Part shown: positions 8,433 through 16,386 of the stretch, piece by piece
How positions within the stretch are numbered: position 1 is the stretch's first letter
How the letters are laid out: every line of letters starts with the position of its first letter
NCBI GenBank assembly: GCA_050179135.1
Contig: JBFXFK010000065.1
Coordinates: 1-25,433, forward strand
DNA: 25,433 nt
Direction of reading: 5' to 3'
Source: UBA4064 sp050179135
GTDB taxonomy: Bacteria; Desulfobacterota; Desulfobacteria; Desulfobacterales; Desulfatirhabdiaceae
Notes under the pieces: generated by a model
Told to the model about the DNA's origin: nothing
What the model saw: only the letters and a program-made list of their open reading frames with translations
Databases searched by the model: none
Translations under genes and position numbers: made by a program

Positions 8433-10160
8433 ATGAAGCTAGTAGAAATAGAATTAGAGAACTTTCGCGGCGTCCGCTCGCTGCATCTGCCCTTGGATGG
8501 ATTGACGGTGCTCATTGGTGAGAACAACACCGGCAAATCAACGGTGCTGGAGGCCATCCGTCTGGTTCTGACGCGCGGCCTCGGCGTCCGGCGGAACGGC
8601 CGATTCACCGAATACGATTTTCATCTCAAGGACGAGACAGCCACGCCGCAAACGGCCGACCCGATTTCGATCATCCTGCATTTCGCCGAGGAACAGGAAA
8701 GCGAGTGGCCCGACATGGTCGTCCAGCAGATGAACGAAGTGATCCAGTTGGATATGACAGCCGGATTGAATCACATCTGGTTGCAGGCAAAAGGTGCTTT
8801 TCAGTCGGAAACTGCAACATTTGAAACTAAATGGGCCTTTCTCAATTCCAGCGGCGCGGAACTTGTTCTCAAAAACGCGACACCACACAATCTGATTTCC
8901 AGGTTTGTGCCGATCTTCTTCCTTTCGGCGCTGCGCGACGCATCCCAGGAGTTCGGGCAGCACGGCCAGTTCTGGAGCGGATTCCTGAAATCCATCCAGC
9001 TCCCCGACGATCAGCGGGAAAAGATCGAAGAAATGCTCCGGGAGGTCAACACGTCAGTGATCAGCGCGAACGCCGGATTGACCGAGGTGACGAAAAAAAT
9101 CGCTGACGCCGGGCGGCTCGTGCCTTTGGACTCGGGCGACCCCGTGGGGCTGGAAGCGATCCCAACCCGTGTTTTCGACATGGTCGGAAAAATCCAGGTG
9201 TATCTGAAATCGAGTTACGGCGCGAAGCTTCCCTTGCATCGCCACGGCGAAGGAACCCAGAGCCTTGCCGTGCTGATGCTATTTCAGGCCTTCGCCGCCG
9301 CCAACTTGGCCGAGGCCTTCGCCCCGGAATCGACGCCGATTCTGGCCTTGGAGGAACCCGAGGCTCATCTCCACCCCTCTGCGATCCGCGCCCTTGGATC
9401 GTTTCTGGAAAAATTGACGGGGCAGATTTTCGTGACGAGCCATTCCGGCGATCTGGTCTCGCGGGTCCCGGTCATGGCGCTGCGCAGACTTTACAAACAC
9501 AATGGACAGACGAAAATCGGACGGGTAGAGAGCGGAGTCTTTTTGGATCGGGAACTACAGGCCATTGACTACAGCATACGTCTTGCCAAGGGACATTATC
9601 TGTTTTCACGTTGCTGGCTGTTGGTGGAAGGTGAATCGGATTTCCACCTCATGCCGTTGATTTTCGAATTGATGGGGTATTCGCAGGATCAAGTCAGCTT
9701 CTCGGTTCTTGAATTCAGTCAGGCATTTGAGAAGGGAGAGCCATTCATAAAACTCGCAAAGGCCCTTGGCATTCAATGGTTCATGATGGTCGATGGCGAT
9801 AAAGAAGGGCGTGGGTATATTACCCGTGCAAAAAAACATCTTAAAAACGGTGAGACCATCACGGATCGCGCCGCGACGCTAAACAACGCTGATATCGAAC
9901 ATGAGTTCTGGAGCAACGGGTACTCTGACTTCATGTTGAGCATGGTTCTTTCTCAAACCCGAAACCAAATTGATACGCAAGCCGCTGGTGATGATGCCAA
10001 GAAAACAAAAGGACTGATTGATGCGGCTATCAAACAGGCAGGCGGGAAACCGGCTTTCGCCCAGGCATTGGCGGCGGAAGTCCGGCAGCGCGGCATAGGT
10101 GCTATCCCGCAGAAAATCAGAGACATCATTGCCCGCATTGTCCAACTGGCCGGAGGTTGA
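8433..10160 (+). CDS. gajA: OLD-family ATP-dependent TOPRIM endonuclease, GajA-like (Gabija)
   Basis: This 575-residue protein has an ABC-type ATPase split around a long insertion, followed by a TOPRIM nuclease domain. Walker A GENNTGKS is at 29-36, preceded by ELENFRGVRSL, the typical opening of OLD and RecF-like ATPases. Walker B LALEEPEAHLHP is at 304-315. TOPRIM motifs are VEGESD (398-403) and DGDKEG (454-459). Gabija GajA proteins have this architecture and about this length; they nick or cut phage DNA when cellular nucleotide levels fall. The next gene, 5 bp away, is a UvrD-type helicase, the expected GajB partner. It starts 15 bp after res, so it belongs to the same transcript. A plain OLD nuclease is the alternative, but the pairing favours Gabija. 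Confidence 0.85.
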   Translation: MKLVEIELENFRGVRSLHLPLDGLTVLIGENNTGKSTVLEAIRLVLTRGLGVRRNGRFTEYDFHLKDETATPQTADPISIILHFAEEQESEWPDMVVQQMNEVIQLDMTAGLNHIWLQAKGAFQSETATFETKWAFLNSSGAELVLKNATPHNLISRFVPIFFLSALRDASQEFGQHGQFWSGFLKSIQLPDDQREKIEEMLREVNTSVISANAGLTEVTKKIADAGRLVPLDSGDPVGLEAIPTRVFDMVGKIQVYLKSSYGAKLPLHRHGEGTQSLAVLMLFQAFAAANLAEAFAPESTPILALEEPEAHLHPSAIRALGSFLEKLTGQIFVTSHSGDLVSRVPVMALRRLYKHNGQTKIGRVESGVFLDRELQAIDYSIRLAKGHYLFSRCWLLVEGESDFHLMPLIFELMGYSQDQVSFSVLEFSQAFEKGEPFIKLAKALGIQWFMMVDGDKEGRGYITRAKKHLKNGETITDRAATLNNADIEHEFWSNGYSDFMLSMVLSQTRNQIDTQAAGDDAKKTKGLIDAAIKQAGGKPAFAQALAAEVRQRGIGAIPQKIRDIIARIVQLAGG

Positions 10161-10165
10161 AAAAT

Positions 10166-12091
10166 ATGATCGATTTATCAACATTGAACGAAAACCAGCG
10201 TGAGGCAGTGCTGTGGGACAAGGGACCGCTTCTCGTTCTGGCCGGTCCTGGCTCAGGAAAGACACGAGTGCTGACAAGCCGTATCGCCCGAATTCTGGAA
10301 CAATCCGCCGGACAGCATTTCCGGATTCTTGCGCTGACGTTCACCAACAAGGCCGAAGCCGAGATGCGCGGCAGGGTCGAGGAACTGGTTCCCGGCGAAC
10401 TTGGCCGGGTCCGGCTCACCACATTTCATTCCTACGCGGCTGAATTGCTTCAGCAACATGGCAACCACCTTAGCTTCCGTCCGGATTTCCAGATTCTTTC
10501 GAACGACGCCGACCGCGAGGCGTTGCTTGACTCTGTTCTTGGGCGAATTCACAAGGATTTGGCCTATTCGTTGCCCGGCCATTTCAAGGCATCCCAGCTC
10601 CTACCGGCGGTCACCCGGCTTCTTGAACAATGTGTTCCGCCGGAACAGGCGGAAATTCTTCTCCAGCAGGCAAACGTGGAAAACGCCGTTCCACTGGCCC
10701 GTGTCTATGCCGCCTACCGGGAAGCACTGCGTCGGACGAATTCCCTTGATTTTCCAAGCCTGATTGCCGAGTCGCTTGACCTTCTGAGCAAATTCCCGTT
10801 TCTGGTGAAGCATGTCCGCAAGGTTTTCAAACATATCCTCGTGGATGAGTTCCAGGACACCAATCATTCCCAGTATCGGATACTCTCGCTCATCGCCCAG
10901 CCAGATCCGTCGACGCTGTTTGTCGTGGCCGATGACGATCAGATCATCTACCAGTGGAACGGCGCAAGTCCCAAAAGGATTCAGGCGTTGCGGGACGACT
11001 TTGGCGTCTCCCAGTTGCAACTTCCAGAAAACTACCGCTGCCCGCCGCTGGTCATCGAATTGGCCAATGCGCTTATTGAAAAGAATCTCAACCGGTCCGC
11101 AGGGAAAAAACCGTTGAAAGCTGTCAAGCAGGGTGAAAGCGGCAATGTCGTGCGGGTGTTCCATTTCAACACCGTGGATGAGGAAACAGAGTGGATCGCG
11201 CAAGACATATCGCAAAGGAATCCTGAAGATCGGAAAAACTGTGCCGTTCTCGCCCGGACGAAAAAGCTTCTGGACTTGGCCGGATGCAAACTTGAAGAAG
11301 CGGGTGTTCCGGTCTACTACGCTGCCCGCAAGGATGAATTCAAAAGCGCTCCATTAAGGATGCTGCACGCCGTTCTTCGCATGGTGAACTCAACTGAAGA
11401 CAAGCAATCGCTATCGCGGCTTTCCAAGGCGTTTTACGAAATGGAAGGCATCAGCATCGAACTGGATCCCGTGCTTTCACGCGCATCCGCCGACGGTAAG
11501 GACTTGCTACGTTCCTGGCTTGACGAGGTTAAGCGCCGCGACGCTCTGGAAAAAGAAACCCGGCGGCTGCTCGAAGCCGGCATCAAGCCGCTTCTGAACT
11601 CGCTGAATTACCGCGACTTCGCGGAAAAGCTCCTGAAATGGGCGGAAGCCTGTCAGCAAACATCGCGGCCGGATGAAAACGCTTTCAACGAATTCGAGGA
11701 GGAACGCGAGGTCTGGAAACTTCTCTTGGCCGAAATAACCAAGAAATTCGAAGGGGAGGATGTTAGCCTACATCAGTTGCTTCACGAACTTGACCTAACC
11801 TCCAAAACCCCGCCGAAACCGCCCGAGGCGATCCCCTGTTTCACCATCCACGCTTCGAAGGGGATGGAATTCGGACATGTCTATCTCATGGGCCTGGTGG
11901 AGGATCAGCTACCCAGTTGGGCCGCCGTTAAGAAAGGCGACAATTCTCTTGAAATGCAGGAGGAACGCCGTAACTGTTTTGTTGCCATTACCCGCACACA
12001 GGAAAGCCTGACCTTATCCTTCTCGGCACAGGTTTTCGGTTGGACGAAACACCCTTCCAGGTTCCTGGGTGAAATGGGGATTGAATTGTGA
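10166..12091 (+). CDS. gajB: UvrD/Rep-family superfamily 1 helicase, GajB-like (Gabija)
   Basis: This 641-residue SF1A helicase has all the main motifs: Walker A AGPGSGKT at 26-33, DEFQD at 227-231, ADDDQIIYQWNGA at about 255-267, LPENYR at 286-291, HASKGMEF near 563, and a final VAITRTQESLTL block near 606. In Gabija the helicase forms a complex with the GajA nuclease and senses DNA ends or unwound DNA. It is longer than the roughly 500 residues I remember for GajB of Bacillus cereus, so it keeps more of the UvrD-like 2B region. ATG 10166 is chosen because CGGAGG at 10151-10156 gives 9-bp spacing; a TTG at 10157 would be too close. It is the last gene of the five-gene run. Confidence 0.85.
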   Translation: MIDLSTLNENQREAVLWDKGPLLVLAGPGSGKTRVLTSRIARILEQSAGQHFRILALTFTNKAEAEMRGRVEELVPGELGRVRLTTFHSYAAELLQQHGNHLSFRPDFQILSNDADREALLDSVLGRIHKDLAYSLPGHFKASQLLPAVTRLLEQCVPPEQAEILLQQANVENAVPLARVYAAYREALRRTNSLDFPSLIAESLDLLSKFPFLVKHVRKVFKHILVDEFQDTNHSQYRILSLIAQPDPSTLFVVADDDQIIYQWNGASPKRIQALRDDFGVSQLQLPENYRCPPLVIELANALIEKNLNRSAGKKPLKAVKQGESGNVVRVFHFNTVDEETEWIAQDISQRNPEDRKNCAVLARTKKLLDLAGCKLEEAGVPVYYAARKDEFKSAPLRMLHAVLRMVNSTEDKQSLSRLSKAFYEMEGISIELDPVLSRASADGKDLLRSWLDEVKRRDALEKETRRLLEAGIKPLLNSLNYRDFAEKLLKWAEACQQTSRPDENAFNEFEEEREVWKLLLAEITKKFEGEDVSLHQLLHELDLTSKTPPKPPEAIPCFTIHASKGMEFGHVYLMGLVEDQLPSWAAVKKGDNSLEMQEERRNCFVAITRTQESLTLSFSAQVFGWTKHPSRFLGEMGIEL

Positions 12092-12114
12092 CTGAAGGAA
12101 AGCTCGAATATTTC

Positions 12115-12184
12115 GCATAACAAATCGCTACACTGGATTTTTCATCCGCTGTGCTCCGCGAAAACCAGTGAGCTCAAACGTTGG
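12115..12184 (+). other. attC-like integron recombination site
   Basis: The spacer after the helicase gene forms an imperfect long palindrome. On the left GCATAAC (12115-12121) is followed by AAATCGCTACACTGG; on the right CCAGTGAGCTCAAACGTTGG (12165-12184) pairs back, with GCT-a-CACTGG against CCAGTG-AGC including an unpaired base, and TTTTTC against GAAAA inside. A TAACAAATCGCT beginning, an AGCTnAAACGTTgG end, a bulged base and about 70 bp are all typical of attC sites. The outer core GTTGGTA is a poor match to GTTRRRY, so this could be degenerate. A toxin-antitoxin pair follows, a frequent integron cassette cargo. Confidence 0.55.
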
Positions 12185-12239
12185 TAGTGGATATCAGGCC
12201 GCATTATGCACGGGGGATGAAACATTACAGGAGAGTGCT

Positions 12240-12464
12240 ATGAGCACAAAAACAGCAGACATTTTCGAACTGAGCATTGCCGAGCGGATCCAAATGGTTG
12301 AAGACATCTGGGATAGCATTGCGGCAGTCCCAGAGGCCGTTTCGCTCAGCGAAGACCAAAAAAAAGAACTTGATCGCAGGTTAGAGGCGTATCACCTGAA
12401 TCCGGACGCCGGGTCTCCTTGGAACGAAGTTAAGGAACGAATTCGCAATTGGTCCAGATCATGA
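12240..12464 (+). CDS. Addiction-module antitoxin (putative addiction module component family)
   Basis: This 74-residue protein matches the small antitoxins paired with RelE/ParE toxins: an FELSIAERIQMVEDIWDSI start, an acidic helical middle and a KKELDRRLEAYHLNPDAGSPW tail with the family's typical ELxxRL and NP...W spacing. It would bind and neutralise the toxin encoded next door and probably repress the pair. CAGGAGAG at 12228-12235 fixes the ATG. Its stop codon overlaps the toxin start (ATGA). The pair stands right behind an attC-like site, which suggests arrival as an integron cassette. Confidence 0.85.
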   Translation: MSTKTADIFELSIAERIQMVEDIWDSIAAVPEAVSLSEDQKKELDRRLEAYHLNPDAGSPWNEVKERIRNWSRS

Positions 12465-12760
12465 AAAAACCGGTGATCGTCAGAGCGGAAGCAGAAGCCG
12501 ATCTTGCCGAGGCCTACCAGTGGTATGAGCAACAAGTTCCTGATTTGGGAGGGGAGTTCTTTTTGTGCGTGGATGCTGTGATGGCTGCAATCGAAAGAGA
12601 TCCCCAGATTTATCCAGTCGTGTACAAGGGCGTCATTAGGCGTGCGCTTATGCGGCGTTTCCCTTACGGTGTGTTCTTTGTCGAGGGAGAGCGAAGCGTT
12701 TCCATCATTGCAGTGGCTCACGCAAAGCGCAACCCGCGAGTTTGGCAAGAGCGAGTCTGA
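12461..12760 (+). CDS. RelE/ParE-family toxin
   Basis: This 99-residue protein has the RelE/ParE fold pattern: AEADLAEAYQWYEQQVPDLGGEF as the two N-terminal helices, ERDPQIYPVVYKGVIRRALMRRFPYGVFF as the core strands, and VAHAKRNPRVW at the end, a hallmark of ParE-like members of this superfamily. Targets in the family are either DNA gyrase (ParE) or ribosome-bound mRNA (RelE); the sequence alone does not settle which. ATG 12461 overlaps the antitoxin stop, so translation is coupled. Its 3' end abuts the decayed ATPase remnant on the other strand. Confidence 0.87.
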   Translation: MKKPVIVRAEAEADLAEAYQWYEQQVPDLGGEFFLCVDAVMAAIERDPQIYPVVYKGVIRRALMRRFPYGVFFVEGERSVSIIAVAHAKRNPRVWQERV

Positions 12761-12761
12761 G

Positions 12762-13627
12762 AACAAATGTTTTACGCAGTGCAATTGTCTTGGGGTCCAG
12801 CAGACCAGTATTCCAGGCGAATTTGCTGAGTGATTTTACCTTTTTAAACATCGTTCGAACAACCGGCACGGTTTGAGCAGGTGTATCAAGACCCCTGGCC
12901 AACCGCTGCACAACAACCAATCTTTGGCCAGCTAACCGGTTTCCGGATATTGCGTACAGCTCCGGACAGCGAATCAACATCTCAAAATCCGCTATTCCAT
13001 CTGGGTTGCATCGGCAATCCGAAGGGCCAGTTCCCGACGGGCGGCCCGGTCATCCCGCAGTTCCGGCGTGTTATCCTGCACCCATTGAAGGGCTGTCAAT
13101 TCGGTGGCAACCGCCTGCAGCGGGCCAATCTGTTGGGGAATGGCAAACAACTGGGCAGATGTTTGTTCATTTTCCGCAAGATAGATAAAATCCGACTCTG
13201 ACCGGGCGGTTTCAATCAGGCATACCATGATCCGGCCATCGGAAGAAAAGGTTTCTTTCCGCATTTCAGCAGCCTCTTCCGGTGTATTGGCATAGGCGAT
13301 AGAAAAAAACCGGAATGCACCCGTGTCATAGCTGTGGCGCCTGGCCACCATCCGCCTGTCACCGGCCAGACCCGTAATCATCCGGGCCAGATCAACCTCA
13401 CTGCGGGTACGCCGCTCGCCCTCTGCCGCCCGGGCGTTGATATCGATGTCACTGCCTTCCCATATCCGATAGGTGTTGTTGTACTTTCGAAATGTGATCA
13501 GGGACCGTCCGGTCAGTTCTGCCAAAGCCTCCTGAATGGTATTTTTTTCCGGATTTCCGGTCCATAGGGCATAGCCAATCATCTCCCGCGTGGGTTTTAA
13601 CGGCGATACCTCACCCAGTGTCGTCAA
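12762..13627 (-). pseudogene. Remnant of a large, possibly P-loop ATPase gene
   Basis: Two protein-like stretches lie in different - strand frames. The first (13627 to 12992, 211 codons) includes LKPTREMIGYALWTG, ALAELTGRSLITFRKYNNTY and RIWEGSDIDINARAAEGERR, then a long conserved-looking region ending at TAG. The second, shifted in frame (about 12980 to 12762), reads RLARGLDTPAQTVPVVRTM and SLSKFAWNTGLLDPKTIALR before running into the toxin's 3' end. Upstream of the first stretch the frame is closed by TAA and TGA. From memory the WEGSDID-type segment occurs in very large ATPases of defence islands, but no Walker motif remains here and I cannot name the family. Both ends are missing, so the gene is dead. 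Confidence 0.5.
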
Positions 13628-13777
13628 AAATCCAATGGCGCGGAATTATCATCGAATGGCATCGCAATGGATAACATGCTCAACACAACGGTAGAATCGA
13701 TTGGAAGAGGGCTTGACGATAAAGAAAAAATAGTTGTGCTATATCGGTTTATTCGAAAACATTTATTTGGTACATGA
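13622..13777 (+). pseudogene. Possible C-terminal relic of a MarR-like regulator
   Basis: One + strand frame stays open for about 50 codons and ends at TGA 13775. Its end, SIGRGLDDKEKIVVLYRFIR followed by KHLFGT, looks like the last helix of MarR-family regulators (acidic turn, then a leucine/arginine helix). An ATG at 13667 would give only 36 residues and has no clear ribosome site. The assignment is weak and rests on pattern alone. Confidence 0.2.
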
Positions 13778-13808
13778 AGAGACATTTAATCGTGGGGGAA
13801 AAAAGAAA

Positions 13809-13852
13809 CGCCTCCGTGATGGAGGCGTCGGCCCGGAGATGCTATCTCCGGG
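13809..13852. repeat. Twin GC-rich hairpins
   Basis: CGCCTCC (13809-13815) pairs with GGAGGCG (13821-13827) over a 5-nt loop. Four bases on, CCCGGAGAT (13832-13840) pairs with ATCTCCGGG (13844-13852) over a 3-nt loop. Both stems are perfect and stand in AT-rich DNA. No T-run follows on the + strand. On the - strand the first stem would be followed by TTTCTTTTTT, so it could terminate - strand transcription. Extragenic palindromes or a small RNA are alternatives. Confidence 0.5.
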
Positions 13853-13960
13853 GGGGAATGTGTGATAATTTAACAAATCAAAAAATAATGTCAATCAAAA
13901 AAAGAAGTGACAATAGCTGACTATCCAATACGATTGCGTGCAACCACATAATGAATACAC

Positions 13961-14030
13961 GTCCTGGGGGATATAGGTACTTTCTGCACTTTATCGTCCT
14001 GGGGGACGTAGGTGCTTTCTGTACTTTATT
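13961..14030 (+). repeat. Two tandem 35-bp repeats
   Basis: Copies at 13961-13995 and 13996-14030 both begin GTCCTGGGGGA and share 30 of 35 bases; all five differences are transitions. The second copy begins with a small palindrome, GTCC-TGGG-GGAC. They may be fossil ends of an insertion sequence or a protein-binding tandem; no transposase lies next to them. Confidence 0.6.
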
Positions 14031-14263
14031 TTATAAAATATCTATAGGAATCGAAAGGCAAATGTCTGATGACCGGCAAATTTGTATCGGACAGAATGAT
14101 GTTGCAAAAATCAGCCTCCTGACAGGATAATGATATGGATGGATTGTAGGAAAATATCGGGGTGAATCCAATCCGGTGAGCGCGTTAATTAAACACGTTT
14201 CGGCTTAAAAATAAAGCCTGTTTTTTGATGGGCCAATTCTGGATATTGGATCGATGGTTTTGA

Positions 14264-14526
14264 ATGAATAAACAAATCAAATTATTATATACGATCGGGT
14301 ATTCCGGATTCACCCCTTACGAATTCATTGCGGCTTTGAAAAAAATGAAATCGATGTGGTTGCCGATGTCCGGTCCTCCCCCTACAGCTTATATTGTTCG
14401 GATGAGCCTTTGAGCCAGATTTCAACGTGTCAGATGGAGCAGCTTTCCGGATGGAAGCAATCCATTATATATAGCCCTGTAGCCCGTATCCGGAATATCG
14501 CTTTATTTCAAAATGTTATAAATTGA
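14264..14526 (+). pseudogene. DUF488-family gene, frameshifted and truncated
   Basis: The first frame reads LLYTIGYSGFTPYEFIAALK, the usual N-terminus of DUF488 proteins. At the A-run 14339-14345 the match moves to another frame, which continues NEIDVVADVRSSPYSLYCSD and runs to TGA 14524. Joining the two frames restores a good family N-terminus of about 87 residues with the DVRSSPYS motif; loss of one A in the homopolymer explains the shift. The rest of the normal domain is missing. The function of DUF488 proteins is poorly known. A sequencing error in the A-run is possible but would not restore the missing C-terminus. Confidence 0.7.
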
Positions 14527-14568
14527 TTGCAGGATTTGGGTGAAAAGCGGTATAGGGTAATGCGCCGG

Positions 14569-15312
14569 TCACGGAAACAGCCGGGAATGAATCAGCCCCA
14601 TTCGGGACAGGCGGAACATCAGCGCAGTTTGAAGGCAGCCGAATCCATATTTCAGACTGCGGGTAAAATTGATGGATGAGGCTTCTGCAAAGTATTTGGT
14701 GGGGCAACTGACTTCGGCAATGGTGTAGCCCATCCAGACAATCTGGGCCAGCATCTGGTTGTCAAATACAAAATCATCGGAATTGAATTGAAACGGTATT
14801 TTTTCAATCAGTTGGCGGGAAAATGCCCGATAACCGGTATGGTATTCGGAAAGTTTGGCGCCGATCATCATGTTTTCCACCAGCGTCAGAAACCGGTTGG
14901 ATATATATTTCCAGACCGGCATGCCGCCTTTCAGGGCATATCCGCCCAGAATTCGTGAGCCCAGCACGCAGTCATACAGCCCGTTTGCAATCAGGGATGT
15001 CAGGGCGGGAATCAGTTTGGGCGTGTATTGATAATCCGGATGGACCATGATGATGATGTCCGCATCCGCGTCAAGGGCCATCCGGTAGCAGGTTTTCTGG
15101 TTGGCGCCGTATCCCCGGTTCCGGTCATGGGTAAACACCAGCGTATGGGGCAGGGACCGGGCAATGGCTGTGGTATCATCCCGGCTGGCGTCATCCACAA
15201 TGATAACCGTATCCACAACGCCCTGGGCCATGACCTCGTTCCAGGTTTTTTGCAGGGTCAATTCGGCATTGTACGCCGGCATGACCACAATGATTTTTTT
15301 ATGGTTATACAT
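14569..15312 (-). CDS. Family 2 glycosyltransferase (dolichyl-phosphate mannosyltransferase-like)
   Basis: This 247-residue GT-A fold enzyme opens with KIIVVMPAYNAELTLQKTW. It has VIIVDDASRDDT (about 36-47) for nucleotide binding and HPDYQYTP (91-98) carrying the acidic site where many relatives have a DxD-type metal motif. TGYRAFSRQLIEKIPF and DDFVFDNQMLAQ follow, both common in the polyprenyl-phosphate sugar transferase subgroup. No membrane anchor is evident, so it probably works at the inner face of the membrane on a lipid-linked or UDP/GDP sugar. It is transcribed away from the proline racemase gene, 66 bp apart, and towards the DUF488 relic. The exact donor and acceptor cannot be read from the sequence. 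Confidence 0.88.
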   Translation of the reverse strand: MYNHKKIIVVMPAYNAELTLQKTWNEVMAQGVVDTVIIVDDASRDDTTAIARSLPHTLVFTHDRNRGYGANQKTCYRMALDADADIIIMVHPDYQYTPKLIPALTSLIANGLYDCVLGSRILGGYALKGGMPVWKYISNRFLTLVENMMIGAKLSEYHTGYRAFSRQLIEKIPFQFNSDDFVFDNQMLAQIVWMGYTIAEVSCPTKYFAEASSINFTRSLKYGFGCLQTALMFRLSRMGLIHSRLFP

Positions 15313-15378
15313 AACGGGTTAATGTATTTTCACGGTAAACGCCAATATCAGAATGCAAAAACATCGGAGACCATTCAA

Positions 15379-16386
15379 ATGAAAATCAGTCGGGTATTTA
15401 CCTCTATTGACACGCACACCGGCGGAGAACCCACCCGGACCATCACCGGCGGCATTCCCCATATTCCCGGAAAGACCATTGTTGAAAAAATGCAGTACAT
15501 GAAGTCGCACCTGGACTGGATTCGCACGTCCCTGATGTTTGAGCCCCGGGGCCACAATGTGATGTCGGGCGTGATACTGACCGAACCCACCCACCCGGAC
15601 GCCGATGTCGGTGTCATTTTTATCGAAACCGGCGGATACCTGCCCATGTGCGGTCATGACACCATCGGGGTATCCACGGCACTGGTCGAGACAGGCATGG
15701 TGACGGTGACAGAACCCGTGACCACCATCACACTGGATACCCCGGCCGGTTTGACCCGGGTTCGGGTGGATGTGCAGGACGGCCAGGCCAAACAGGTCAC
15801 TTTTCGCAACATCCCCTCATTTGTCATGGTGATGGATGCTGTTGTGGATGTTCCGGGAATCGGAAAACTGACCCTCGATGTGTCCTATGGCGGAAATGTC
15901 TATGCCATTGTACCGGCCGAGGCTGCGGGTCTGAAGATCGGTCCGGAATATGCCGGCCGCATCATCGGGGCGGGACGTCTCATTCGGGATGCGGTGAATG
16001 CACAGATTCCGATTGTTCATCCGGAAAAGGAATTCATTCGGGAATGCACACACGTCCAGTTTTATGGTCCGCCAAAAAACAGTACCGCCAACTTCCAGAA
16101 TGCGGTGTTCTTTGCCGACAATGGCATTGACCGGTCGCCCTGTGGCACCGGTACATCTGCCAGGCTGGCCAGTCTGTATGCCCGAAAGGCAATCGGCATG
16201 AATCAGGAATTTGTTCATGAAAGCATCATCGGCAGCATATTCCGGGCGAGATTAGTGTCAGAATCCCACGTCGGACCCTTTATGGCGGTTGTGCCGGAAG
16301 TGACCGGGAGCGCGCATATCATGGGTATGAATCAGTTGTTCATTCATCCCGATGATCCGCTGAAACATGGTTTTCTCCTGACATGA
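15379..16386 (+). CDS. Proline racemase / 4-hydroxyproline 2-epimerase family protein
   Basis: This 335-residue enzyme of the proline racemase family inverts the alpha carbon of proline or hydroxyproline without a cofactor, using two cysteines as acid and base. Both are present: C91 in MCGHDTIG and C255 in DRSPCGTGTSAR, which argues against the dehydratase subgroup where one is replaced. The N-terminus FTSIDTHTGGEPTRT is typical. Which substrate is used depends on a few pocket residues I cannot assign with certainty. The frame is open far upstream, but the ATG at 15379 follows GGAGA (15367-15371) and matches the family's start. The next tiny ORF overlaps its stop by ATGA. Confidence 0.9.
   Translation: MKISRVFTSIDTHTGGEPTRTITGGIPHIPGKTIVEKMQYMKSHLDWIRTSLMFEPRGHNVMSGVILTEPTHPDADVGVIFIETGGYLPMCGHDTIGVSTALVETGMVTVTEPVTTITLDTPAGLTRVRVDVQDGQAKQVTFRNIPSFVMVMDAVVDVPGIGKLTLDVSYGGNVYAIVPAEAAGLKIGPEYAGRIIGAGRLIRDAVNAQIPIVHPEKEFIRECTHVQFYGPPKNSTANFQNAVFFADNGIDRSPCGTGTSARLASLYARKAIGMNQEFVHESIIGSIFRARLVSESHVGPFMAVVPEVTGSAHIMGMNQLFIHPDDPLKHGFLLT

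Larger units (their letters stand above)
13628..14263. other. 636-bp non-coding zone with relic coding and repeats
   Basis: No intact gene is visible. It holds a possible MarR-type tail (13622-13777), twin hairpins (13809-13852), a 35-bp tandem duplication (13961-14030), an imperfect inverted repeat TGTCTGAT...ATCGGACA near 14062-14092, and a weak stem GGCTT/AAGCC (14202-14218) followed by TGTTTTTT, which could act as a terminator. It is AT-rich relative to the neighbouring genes, as expected for decayed DNA. Confidence 0.5.

Noticed and set aside
13961..14030. CRISPR array
   Set aside because: The two 35-bp units are directly adjacent with no spacers and there are no cas genes.
15028..15378. 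Upstream extension of the racemase frame
   Set aside because: It overlaps the divergent glycosyltransferase gene and has no family similarity; the start at 15379 fits the family.
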